From an uncultured Bacteroidota bacterium (GTDB lineage: Bacteria; Bacteroidota; Bacteroidia; UKL13-3), in the NCBI GenBank assembly GCA_903910445.1, contig CAIVZR010000060.1:1-64000 (forward strand): a stretch of 64,000 nucleotides of DNA, in the 5' to 3' direction. The position numbers and the translations under genes were made by a program. Numbering within the stretch: position 1 is the first letter of the stretch; every line of letters starts with the position of its first letter. This document shows positions 1 to 8,300 of the stretch, one piece after another. The notes under the pieces are model-generated. The model made no database searches, was not told the DNA's origin, and saw nothing but the letters and a program-made list of their open reading frames with translations.

Positions 1-505
1 ATAGTCCTGCACAAATAATCTCACCTTTTATAAAAACTTTTCGACCTAGCCTTTGGCTGCGCCCTGGCTCCGCGGCTCCGCGAAGTCTCTGACTTCGTGG
101 AACCGTAAGCAAATCTTAGATTTGCAATAGTCCTGCGCAAATAATCTAACTTTTATAAAAAACTTTCGACCTAGCCTTTGGCTGCGCCCTGGCTCCGCGG
201 CTCCGCAAAGTCTCTGACTTCGTGGAAGTGTTAGCAAATCTTAGATTTGCAATATATCTGCACAGATAATTTCACCTATTATAAAAACTCTTCAACCTAG
301 CCTTTGGCCACGCCCTGGCTCCGCGGCTCCGCGAAGTCTCTGACTTCGTGGAACCGTAAGCAAATCTTAGATTTGCAATATATCTGCACAAAAAATCTCA
401 CCTACTATAAAAACTCTTCGACCTAGCCTTTGGCCGCGCCCTGGCTCCGCGGCTCCGCGAAGTCTCTGACTTCGTGGAACCGTAAGCAAATCTCTGATTT
501 GCATT
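1..505 (+). repeat. Tandem array of four ~126-bp palindrome-rich REP-like units
   Basis: Four direct copies begin near 1, 127, 253 and 379. Each holds several hairpins: CGAAGTC-TCT-GACTTCG (81-97, 458-474; the second copy has a degenerate left arm), GCAAATC-TTA-GATTTGC (109-125), CGCGG-CT-CCGCG and AGCC-TTT-GGCT. The array may continue past the left edge. The same hairpins recur in inverted orientation at 1195-1462, on the other side of a RAYT transposase gene, so these are most likely the REP/REPIN elements of that transposase. Short ORFs crossing the array are repeat artefacts. Confidence 0.9.
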
Positions 506-546
506 TTAAACAAAAGCAAACATCAGTAACCAATCGTCATCAAGCC

Positions 547-1095
547 TTACCAAATCATATCAATTTCAATAACGGATGGCTTATTTGCATAATTCGATGC
601 ACTGCAATATACATAGTCTTCTGGATTCAATACTATTCCAGCTCGAACAGGATTTTGATGTATATAGTTCATTTTTTGTTTGATAACTGGCATAGAAAAC
701 AATTCTATCGGATGATTTTCGTGTGTCCAAATTTGAAAATTACTATTTCTCGTATGCCTCGCTGCAGCAAATTCAAACCTTTTAAGCATCCAATCTTTGC
801 GGCTTTCAGCATCACCATGCATATCTTTTAATAATTGGTGTGCAGTAAACTTTTTAAAATCTCTAATCGTATCAGACAAATTATATCCTGATTTCGTTCC
901 AGCAATCAAATGTAGATGATTGGTCATAATCACATAAGCATATAGTTGAAGTCCTTTCTGTTTTCTGCAGAATTCAAAACTACTAGTGATTATTTGTTTG
1001 TAATGTGGTCGGGTGAAAATGTCCACCCATTCGACTACCTGAAAGGTCATATAATACGTAGCCGATTGATCATGGATTTGATAACCGTTATTCAT
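547..1095 (-). CDS. REP-associated tyrosine transposase (RAYT), Y1/HUH superfamily
   Basis: 182 residues. A single-strand DNA endonuclease/transposase of the Y1 (IS200-like) superfamily that in known systems recognises REP hairpins. The sequence shows the HUH metal-binding motif in YVIMTNHLHLI (about residues 54-64) and a candidate catalytic tyrosine in the late conserved motif YIHQNPVRAGIV (about 144-155), the usual RAYT arrangement. Length fits the family. The gene stands alone with no accessory gene and no IS-type ends; instead it is flanked on both sides by hairpin repeats in opposite orientation, which is the hallmark of a RAYT locus. The frame looks intact. RAYTs are normally single-copy domesticated genes, so it is probably not a mobile IS200/IS605 element. 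Confidence 0.92.
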   Translation of the reverse strand: MNNGYQIHDQSATYYMTFQVVEWVDIFTRPHYKQIITSSFEFCRKQKGLQLYAYVIMTNHLHLIAGTKSGYNLSDTIRDFKKFTAHQLLKDMHGDAESRKDWMLKRFEFAAARHTRNSNFQIWTHENHPIELFSMPVIKQKMNYIHQNPVRAGIVLNPEDYVYCSASNYANKPSVIEIDMIW

Positions 1096-1194
1096 AAGTT
1101 TATTAAATTTTATTAGAACAAAAATAATGAATTTCTAATTTAAATTGTTGCGTTGTTTGATATTTTGAATTCATTGAAGTGTTTTAGAATGCAG

Positions 1195-1462
1195 GCTTGC
1201 AAATCGGAGATTTGTTTACGCTTCCACGAAGTCAGAGACTTCGCGGAGCGGTGCTACTTGACTAGCGATTAATCAAACAACCATGCAAATCAGAGATTTG
1301 CTAACGCTTCCACGAAGTCGGAGACTTCGCGGAGCAGGCCGTAATTTTATTTTAGAATAGGCAGCGTTATCTGTTCAGCATTATTGCAAATCAAAGATTT
1401 GCTTACGGTTCCACGAAGTCAGAGACTTCGCGGAGCGGCGGAGCCGCGGAGCCACGGAGCCT
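1195..1462 (-). repeat. Inverted partial REP-like repeats upstream of the RAYT gene
   Basis: Three partial copies of the left-array hairpins, read on the opposite strand: GCAAATC/GATTTG arms at 1199-1214, 1285-1301 and 1386-1402, each followed after about 11 bp by CGAAGTC/GACTTCG arms (1227-1243, 1313-1329, 1414-1430). The third copy runs on into GC-rich GGAGCCGCGGAGCC sequence. They lie upstream of the transposase and mirror the array at 1-505. Between 1096 and 1190 there is only AT-rich sequence with no clear signal. Confidence 0.88.
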
Positions 1463-1546
1463 CTAAGCAGCAAAAGCCAAAGTGGTTGGGTTTTACGAAC
1501 TCATCGCGGGCGTTTCAGGAAAATTCAGTTTATTTGAAATGGCAAG

Positions 1547-1996
1547 ATGCGCACGATAATATTACTTTTTATCTTATTTATTGGCTCGATGGGTTATTCT
1601 CAATCGGATAGCTTAATGCGCAGTGATTCTTTGCCTAATCCCGTTACTGTTACTATTCAAAATAGCTTTTCAGATACCGATTCTGTCTGCAGTACCATGT
1701 ATTGCATCTCTGGCATCGGTTCGTATTATGGCAAGCAGTTTCAGGGGCGCTATACCAGCAGTGGAGAGCGCTTCGATATGTATAAACTCACGGCAGCACA
1801 TAAAACCTTACCCCTGGGCACCTATGTGGTGGTGACGAATTTGAGCAATGGCAAATCGGTGGTGGTGAAAATAAATGATCGTATGCCCAAATCGAACCAT
1901 CGTGAGATCGACTTATCGTATGCCGCTGCCAAGGAGCTCAATTATATCGCCGCCGGACTGGCCAAGGTGCAAATCGAAATTTATAAACCCAAATAA
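1547..1996 (+). CDS. RlpA-like double-psi beta-barrel protein
   Basis: 149 residues. An N-terminal signal peptide (MRTIILLFILFIGSMGYSQ) is followed by a linker and a double-psi beta-barrel domain at about 55-148. RlpA-family hallmarks are visible: GIGSYYGKQFQGRYTSSGERF, LTAAHKTLPLGTYVVVTN and VVKINDRMPKSNHREIDLS. Family members act in the periplasm or outer membrane and bind or cleave denuded peptidoglycan glycan strands; some are septal lytic transglycosylases. There is no SPOR domain and no lipobox cysteine, so it is a minimal secreted version and enzymatic activity is uncertain. The start lies about 85 bp after the REP array; an upstream TTTATTTG resembles a weak -7 box. Confidence 0.85.
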   Translation: MRTIILLFILFIGSMGYSQSDSLMRSDSLPNPVTVTIQNSFSDTDSVCSTMYCISGIGSYYGKQFQGRYTSSGERFDMYKLTAAHKTLPLGTYVVVTNLSNGKSVVVKINDRMPKSNHREIDLSYAAAKELNYIAAGLAKVQIEIYKPK

Positions 1997-2021
1997 TATC
2001 ATATATTAAATAATTCATCCC

Positions 2022-2795
2022 ATGAACTACCAATACATACTCACCGAGATCAGCGAGAAGATACTTACTATCAGCATCAATAGAGCAGATAAAATGAATG
2101 CCTTAAACCGCGATTTGCTCCAAGAAATAAAACACGCCGTGATGAATGCCCAGTCGAATGAGGCCGTTGCAGGAATCATCATCACCGGCACTGGCGTGAA
2201 AGCCTTTGCTGCAGGCGCCGATATTGCTGAGTTTGCAAGCTATTCGGTAGAAGAAGGTACCAATTTGGCCAGCGCCGGTCATTTGGTGATGTACGAAATA
2301 GAAAACTCTTCAAAGCCCGTCATCGCTGCTGTGAACGGCTTTGCACTGGGCGGCGGATGTGAGCTGGCCATGGCCTGCCATATACGTATTGCAAGCACCA
2401 ATGCGAAGTTTGGACAACCTGAAGTAAACCTCGGAGTGATACCTGGATATGGAGGCACGCAGCGACTTACCCGATATATTGGAAAGGCACAGGCTCTGGA
2501 ACTTTTATTAACTGCAGATATGATTAATGCAGAGAAGGCTTTGACCTTGGGATTGGTAAACGAAGTGGTGCCTATTGAAGAATTGATTCAACGTAGCCGC
2601 GCTATCTTATTGAAGACTCAAACCAAATCGCCGCTTACCATTGCACAAATATTAAAGCTATCTAATGATTATGATAACGGAATTGGTTTCGAAGAAGAGA
2701 TCAAGGAATTTGGCAACTGCTTTGGCACAGAGGATTTCAAGGAAGGTACCGACGCTTTCTTAAATAAGCGCGCGGCAGCGTTCACTGGCAAGTAA
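2022..2795 (+). CDS. Enoyl-CoA hydratase/isomerase family protein
   Basis: 257 residues, full length for a crotonase. It likely hydrates 2-trans-enoyl-CoA in cytoplasmic fatty acid or amino acid breakdown. The oxyanion-hole segment AFAAGADIAEF is at about 61-71. The two catalytic glutamates of true hydratases are both in place: E114 in GGGCELAMACH and E134 in GQPEVNLGVIPGYGG. The C-terminal helix typical of the family is present. It follows the RlpA-like gene by 25 bp with no visible terminator and may be co-transcribed, although the functions are unrelated. Substrate specificity cannot be read from sequence; other crotonase activities are possible but less likely with both glutamates intact. 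Confidence 0.9.
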   Translation: MNYQYILTEISEKILTISINRADKMNALNRDLLQEIKHAVMNAQSNEAVAGIIITGTGVKAFAAGADIAEFASYSVEEGTNLASAGHLVMYEIENSSKPVIAAVNGFALGGGCELAMACHIRIASTNAKFGQPEVNLGVIPGYGGTQRLTRYIGKAQALELLLTADMINAEKALTLGLVNEVVPIEELIQRSRAILLKTQTKSPLTIAQILKLSNDYDNGIGFEEEIKEFGNCFGTEDFKEGTDAFLNKRAAAFTGK

Positions 2796-2819
2796 AATCA
2801 AACAATTAGATTCGAATAA

Positions 2820-3524
2820 TTAATCTCTGAACTCATACCCTACCCCACGGTGAGATATAAAGTGTACGGGATTGTGCGAATCTTCTTCGAAGCAACGACG
2901 GAAGGCCAGGATGAAGTTATCGATGGTACGGGTGATGGGCGCCACTTTATAGCCCCATACGCTATGTAAAATGGTTTCGCGACTAATCACAATCCCTTTG
3001 TTTTCGATAAGGAGTTTCAACAACATCATTTCGCGTTTGGTGAGTTTCACCTTTTCTTTTACCCCTTCGGCATCGTAGGTTTCGAAGTTGATGAAGTTCT
3101 TTTTGCCGAATTTATAAATGCTATTTACTTTTTGAGAAGCCACCGCGCGGTCGTCTTTGGCGATGAGGTTTTGAATTCTAAGGAGCAATTCCTCGAGGTT
3201 GAAAGGTTTGGTCACATAATCGTCGCCCCCCTTTTTCAATCCAAGCACCTTGTCTTCGCTGGTATTTTTAGCCGAAAGGAAAAGCACAGGCATGGTGGCA
3301 TTATGAATTCGGATGTTCTCGCAAAGACGAATGCCATCCATATCGGGAAGCATGACATCGAGCAAGGCCAGATTATAATTGCCGTTATCTTTAAATAATT
3401 TAAGAGCAGAGGCCGCATCACCCACGGCATCAACAGTGTATCCATCCATTTCCAGATTGAGTTTCAAGGCCTCTTGGAGGTGAAGCTCATCTTCAACTAA
3501 TAGGATTCTTTTATTTATTGCCAT
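2820..3524 (-). CDS. OmpR-family response regulator
   Basis: 234 residues: an N-terminal receiver domain (about 6-120) with the acidic pair ED at 11-12, phospho-acceptor D56 in LALLDVMLP, and the switch lysine in DDYVTKPFN; then a winged-helix DNA-binding domain (about 135-233) with the recognition region RTIDNFILAFRRCFEEDS. It is the cognate partner of the sensor kinase encoded just upstream on the same strand, with a 64-bp gap. The organisation resembles RprY-type Bacteroidota regulators, but I cannot assign the stimulus or regulon. Confidence 0.93.
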   Translation of the reverse strand: MAINKRILLVEDELHLQEALKLNLEMDGYTVDAVGDAASALKLFKDNGNYNLALLDVMLPDMDGIRLCENIRIHNATMPVLFLSAKNTSEDKVLGLKKGGDDYVTKPFNLEELLLRIQNLIAKDDRAVASQKVNSIYKFGKKNFINFETYDAEGVKEKVKLTKREMMLLKLLIENKGIVISRETILHSVWGYKVAPITRTIDNFILAFRRCFEEDSHNPVHFISHRGVGYEFRD

Positions 3525-3588
3525 GTATAATAATAATTAGATGTATGTACTTATGTTCTTGTATGTTCTCAGTATTAACGCAGTACGA

Positions 3589-4728
3589 CTACGAAAATTC
3601 TATTTCAAAAATACTTCCTTTAGGCTTATTATCAGCTATCCTCACCTTGGCATTGTGCTTTTTTGACACTTCTTTTACAATGTACAAACCCAGGCCTGTT
3701 CCCTTAGTACGTCGCGTATTCTCATTCCCTACACGAAAAAATTTATCAAACACTGCCTCCTTATCATCATCACTGATGCCTATACCTTGGTCGGCAACAC
3801 TCAATTTGGTTGCACCATCATTAAATAGCGCAATTTTTACGGTGCTTTGGGGTTCAGAATATTTGCAGGCATTCTCAATAAGATTGCTTACTACTAATAA
3901 GAGTGTAAATCGATCCCCATTTACTTGAATATTCGGCGCAATCTGGCTCTCTATATTATATTGACCTTGTTTGGCGTGTTTGAATTTATCTACTTCCTCT
4001 TCAATCAGTTCGCTCAGGTTCAAGTTATCGAAGATGTACTGATAGCCGCTGCTTTCAATCTTGGTAGCAACCAGCACATTTTCGGAGAGTTCATTAAGGC
4101 GCTCTATATCTTTTAAGGAGTTGGTAATCATCTTATCTATTTGCTCCTTGGTTAGTACACGTTTTTGTATGGTTTGCAGATAGAGCTTAATAGAAGCGAT
4201 GGGCGTTTTAAACTCATGGGTAACGGAGAGCAGGAAATTGCGCTGTTGCCTTTCGGTAGCAATTACCTTCCTGTTGCTTTGAATCACATAGTATATACCT
4301 AATATGAGAACTACAAAGAAGGTAATCCCTTCGGCAATCCACATACGTTCTATACGTCCAAACTTGTTTTTTAGATTAGAGAAGTTGGTTTCCATGTTTG
4401 AAAACCGTAGTACCGAATCCAGATTATCAGAATTGGTAAGATAAATAGGCTCCTTGGGATAGGTTTTAGCATAGTATTCTTTCACCTTGGGTTCACTAAT
4501 ATTCAATGGTACGCCCCAACGAACGAAATCGCGCCCTGCTTCGCCCTTGAATACATTTTGAAATGCCTGATGATAGAAATCTTTGCGAAGATCCTCGTAA
4601 TGGTTTTCGAGCAGGGACTTATCCGATTTATAATTCGATTTACTCAATTCGAATAAAGAATAGAACCACCAGCTGAAGGCTATTAGGATAAAAACGGCTA
4701 AGAAGTAGACTAAATTGTTGGATTTCAT
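3589..4728 (-). CDS. Membrane sensor histidine kinase
   Basis: 379 residues. A transmembrane helix at about 6-26, a periplasmic sensor segment of about 100 residues with no recognisable fold, and a second helix at about 131-150. The HisKA domain carries phospho-acceptor H171 in SVTHEFKTPI, and the HATPase domain has the N box (SNLIENACKYS), G1 (VADQGIGIS) and G2 (GTGLGLYIV). There is no HAMP domain. It phosphorylates the OmpR-type regulator encoded immediately downstream. The start is fixed by a perfect TACCTTTG box only 6 nt upstream of the ATG. Confidence 0.93.
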   Translation of the reverse strand: MKSNNLVYFLAVFILIAFSWWFYSLFELSKSNYKSDKSLLENHYEDLRKDFYHQAFQNVFKGEAGRDFVRWGVPLNISEPKVKEYYAKTYPKEPIYLTNSDNLDSVLRFSNMETNFSNLKNKFGRIERMWIAEGITFFVVLILGIYYVIQSNRKVIATERQQRNFLLSVTHEFKTPIASIKLYLQTIQKRVLTKEQIDKMITNSLKDIERLNELSENVLVATKIESSGYQYIFDNLNLSELIEEEVDKFKHAKQGQYNIESQIAPNIQVNGDRFTLLLVVSNLIENACKYSEPQSTVKIALFNDGATKLSVADQGIGISDDDKEAVFDKFFRVGNENTRRTKGTGLGLYIVKEVSKKHNAKVRIADNKPKGSIFEIEFS

Positions 4729-4734
4729 GTTTCA

Positions 4735-4742
4735 CAAAGGTA
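4735..4742 (-). promoter_or_regulatory. -7 box TACCTTTG of the two-component operon
   Basis: Read on the minus strand, TACCTTTG matches the Bacteroidota TAnnTTTG consensus exactly and is followed after 6 nt by the kinase ATG. The transcript would be almost leaderless. No good -33 TTTG was seen. Confidence 0.6.
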
Positions 4743-5045
4743 TCAAATAGGCAGTCATTTGGAAATTTGGAAAATAAATCGGGGCGGAAAAGGGTGTTTT
4801 TGGGCCTTTTTTGAAAAATAAACAGACTTTATTTTTAGGACACTATTTTAAAAAAAAGGTTATTTATAGAATCAAAAATTTTGATGTACTAAAAAATGTA
4901 CTTTATAAAATGCAGATAAAATCCAATCTGATTTCATTTGTTAAATTTTCGCCTCCTGTGCAAACACCGTGCCAAATAAAAACCTTGATTTCATTGGTTT
5001 TGGTAGTGTAATTTAAATGTCGGAATCTTGTACAGTGATTCAATT

Positions 5046-5203
5046 ATAACATCCGAGAGAGGAAATAAATATGACAACTATTTTAAACTATCAAGACGAG
5101 ACTAGCCCTTTAACTATGGGGTATTTATTACTGTGAGAATGTAACGAAACTGTGGACACTGCTATGAAAACAAACGTATTTAGTTCCTCTCCACGGATGT
5201 TAT
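5046..5203 (+). other. Long-stemmed structured element (candidate ncRNA, leader or MITE)
   Basis: The ends pair over 24 bp: ATAACATCCG (5046-5055) with CGGATGTTAT (5194-5203), GAGAGGAA (5057-5064) with TTCCTCTC (5184-5191), and TAAATA (5066-5071) with TATTTA (5177-5182). Only an A/CA internal loop and one A/G mismatch interrupt the stem. About 105 nt lie inside. No target-site duplication is obvious at the borders. It sits in a gene-free gap (4729-5349), about 150 bp upstream of a large secreted-protein gene in the same direction. It could be a structured 5' leader, a stand-alone RNA or a small inverted-repeat element. The rest of the gap, 4743-5045, is AT-rich with no clear signal. Confidence 0.6.
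5071..5136 (+). CDS. Possible 21-codon leader ORF inside the structured element
   Basis: ATG at 5071 opens a short frame encoding MTTILNYQDETSPLTMGYLL plus one more leucine, then TGA. An SD-like GAGAGG (5057-5062) lies 8 nt upstream, unusual for this phylum, and is base-paired in the long stem. A second short frame (5164-5208, 13 codons) overlaps the right arm. There is no independent evidence of translation; the ORF could be coincidental. Confidence 0.25.
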   Translation: MTTILNYQDETSPLTMGYLLL

Positions 5204-5349
5204 CTTAAAAAGAAAGAAGGATTTAGCCTAAGAAAAGAGAAAGAGAAGCCATTAGGGCACGATTGAAGAGAAAGAAAAGCCATCGGGGCAAGAATGAGGA
5301 GGATACCAAAACCAAGAAAACCAATTTACTATTTCAAATCTATCAGGCA

Positions 5350-8300
5350 ATGAAATCAACTTTATTCGATTTTGATCCCACAAAATCGAAAACAATCAAA
5401 ACCGGGGACAAAAGCACTATTCAGAAAGCAAAACTATTTTTCTTCTTGTTTTCTATTATACTGTTTAATACGCTTAACGCACAACAACCATTTTGTTCGT
5501 TAGTAGCTAATGGTGCCTTTGTAAGTACCCAATACAATCATACCGATCCGTTTAAGAGTGGAAAGGTTACTGGTTGGATAGCTAGCCATGGAGCTCCACA
5601 ATTCAATTTCAATAGCCCCCTTAGCGATTCGGCTTCTCCACAGATAGAAGCAGCTTATAATACCTTCACTGGTAATATCGGAAGTGGTATTCGTACCGCC
5701 AACAAGATTGCTTTCTATCAAGGCTTAAAATATTATATCGTATTTAACTACCGTAATGATAATGGTGTTGATGCCAAAGAACTTAATATTGCTTTAGTAG
5801 CTGACGCCGTTTGGGGAACCCCAGGAAATACCTTGCCTATTGGAGGATTGGGGAGTTTCACTCAAATTGGAACGAGTATTCAGGTACCCGGAACCAATTC
5901 ATCATGGACCAAAAAGATTGTTTGCTTTACCGCTCCTTATAGTAATGCCGATTTATGGTTTTATGCTAAAGTTGCAGCAGGAACTTCAACTTCAGCTCAA
6001 ATTGGGATAGAGAATATTGAAATTTATCAAGACTTTGACTTTGCAGGCTCACCTAAGGTTCGTTACCTATGCGATGAAACAGCAGTTTTAGGACTTCAAT
6101 CAACTAGCTGTACTCCACTTAACACCCTTCCTACCCATGCTTGGTATATCTCTGGATCGAACGCAGTAATTGCCAATACCCAAAGTATTTCAGTTTTACC
6201 TTCAGTTACCACAACCTACGTATTGGCTCGCGATAATGGAGCTTGTATCACTTTTGATACCGTGAAGGTAATGGCAGCTCACAAACCATATTTTACTTTA
6301 GGACCTGATACCACTATTTGTCAATGCGAGCCTTATACATTAGATCCAGGCATCCGTAATAATTGCTATAGCTATGTATGGAACGATGGATATGTTGGAG
6401 TGCCACGTATCATTAAAGAAAATTCAAAAACTGCCCCAGGTAAGTTAAGTCAAATTTATACCCTTACAGTAACTGATAATTGCTCAGGATGTAGCATTAC
6501 ACAAAGTGTTACCATCAATTTCAAACCAGTACCTAATTGCAAACCACGTTCAAAAGTATTTTGTGAAGGTGAGTTTCCACAATCAATAACCACCAAAGGA
6601 ATTGGAACCAGTTATAGCTGGAGCTGGAATGCAGCAGTTGCACCTAGTGCACCTTACGATGGCGCATCATTGGTAGTAAACAGTATTGGAACTTATGTAT
6701 GTAAAGTAACCGATGCTAATGGTGCATGTACTTATGGTTATGATACCATCACCGTTAATCCTTGGGATAGCATGCAATTTGATATTGTTGCCAACCAATC
6801 ATATAGCCCTTGCGATCGTAAAGGATTGTATTTGGTAAATACCTACGAACAAGAAACCCCAATCAAATGGTATAAAGATGGTGTTTATGTTCATACTGGC
6901 ATTGCATTATATACTTCTGAGAATGGATTGTATACTGGAGAGTTGGTTTCACCATTCGGATTTTGTACTAAAACAGATACTTATAAATTAACCTTTATCG
7001 ATCCACCCATCGTAAATTTATCTTCACTTTATGGCAGCTATTGCCGTAATGGAAGCGATACCGTATTGGATTTCACTTATTGCGATACTTGTACCAAAGA
7101 TATGGGACATGTAACCAGCATCAAATGGAGTGGAAACGGAGTGATTTTCTCTAACAACAAATATTACTACTCACCTAGTCGCGCATTATGTGGTAATAAC
7201 TTATTAACTGCTACCATCGTTTATACCAAATATGATATTATCTGTACCACCTATGTAAATACCAATGCTTACAAAATTTGTCCTTTGGTACTCGATAGCG
7301 TATTACCATTATGTGCTGGCGATGGCGATGTGTTTTTATACAATCAAGGCGCTTTAATTGCCAATGCCAATATTTATGGCAACGGAGTTTATCAGGAAAA
7401 CGGAACTAAATTATACAAATTCAGCCCGAAACAAGCAGGTGCTGGCTTACATACCATTCGTTATTACTATAGTGATAGCGCAGGTTGCAATGGATGGGAC
7501 AGTATCAAAGTAAAAGTATTAGGAAAACCAACCATCAAATTATGGGCTGGCGATTGTAATAATGGCGCACCTACATGGAATGTATTGGTTTATGCTGCAC
7601 AAGCCGAAGGCGATATGTACACCTTAGAATCAAGCGAATGGAATGGTGCAAGTCATTATGGAATTGGATACAATAAGAATTTTGCTACCACATCATTCTG
7701 GGGAAGTACTAAAGGAAACTCAATGTCAGGACATACCTATTGGTTCAAAGTAACCAACAGTATTGGTTGTTATGATAGCATGAGCTTAACCATTGGTAAA
7801 GAAAAACCTATCCATTTAACTTATGACCCTACAGCTTGTATTAGCAAAGGTGTTCCACTTACAGCATACTATAATAATACCTTAATTGATGGAAATTCAT
7901 ATCCAGGAAATATCGCTTATATCTGGGATAATGATGATACCAGCTTTATCAGTACTTTGACTGGAGCTGATAACGATTATGCCAATATGATGAGTCAAGT
8001 AAAAACTCATCCGGTATATGGTTCTAAGCATATTGAAAATTCAGCCATTGCAAAACACAAAGTATTTACTATTGGATGGCACCGCGTAAGAGTATTAACC
8101 TTTGGAGGTTGCGAATACACTGATAGTATTTTTGTACCATTCGAATGTGGTAACTGTAAAACTGATGTTGAAAATATCGTGATCACTACTTCAGTAAAAT
8201 GGAGTTCAGAAGAAAGAGTGATTAATGGCAATCTTATAATTGAAGCAGGTGGTAACTTAGAAATTAACAATTGTAATATTCACTTCACCAATAATAGCAG

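Noticed and set aside
1-505. CRISPR-like regular repeats
   Set aside because: Units are ~126 bp, nearly identical throughout with no unique spacers, and are built of hairpins that recur in inverted form beside a RAYT gene; no cas genes.
430-831. Plus-strand ORF over the repeat array and transposase
   Set aside because: Antisense to a clear RAYT gene, and its N-terminus is translated REP repeat.
1384-1611. Short plus-strand ORF before the RlpA-like gene
   Set aside because: Made of translated REP hairpins (SQRLRGAAEP-like) and out of frame with the RlpA-like gene it overlaps.
4811-5011. 66-codon ORF in the gap before the structured element
   Set aside because: Low-complexity, AT-driven composition, TTG start, no family resemblance and no start signals.
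5046-5203. RNase P RNA (GAGGAAA-like stretch) or 6S RNA
   Set aside because: GAGAGGAAATAAAT lacks the rest of the RNase P core. The long closing stem recalls 6S RNA, but I see no convincing central bubble and cannot run a covariance search, so I keep it as unclassified.
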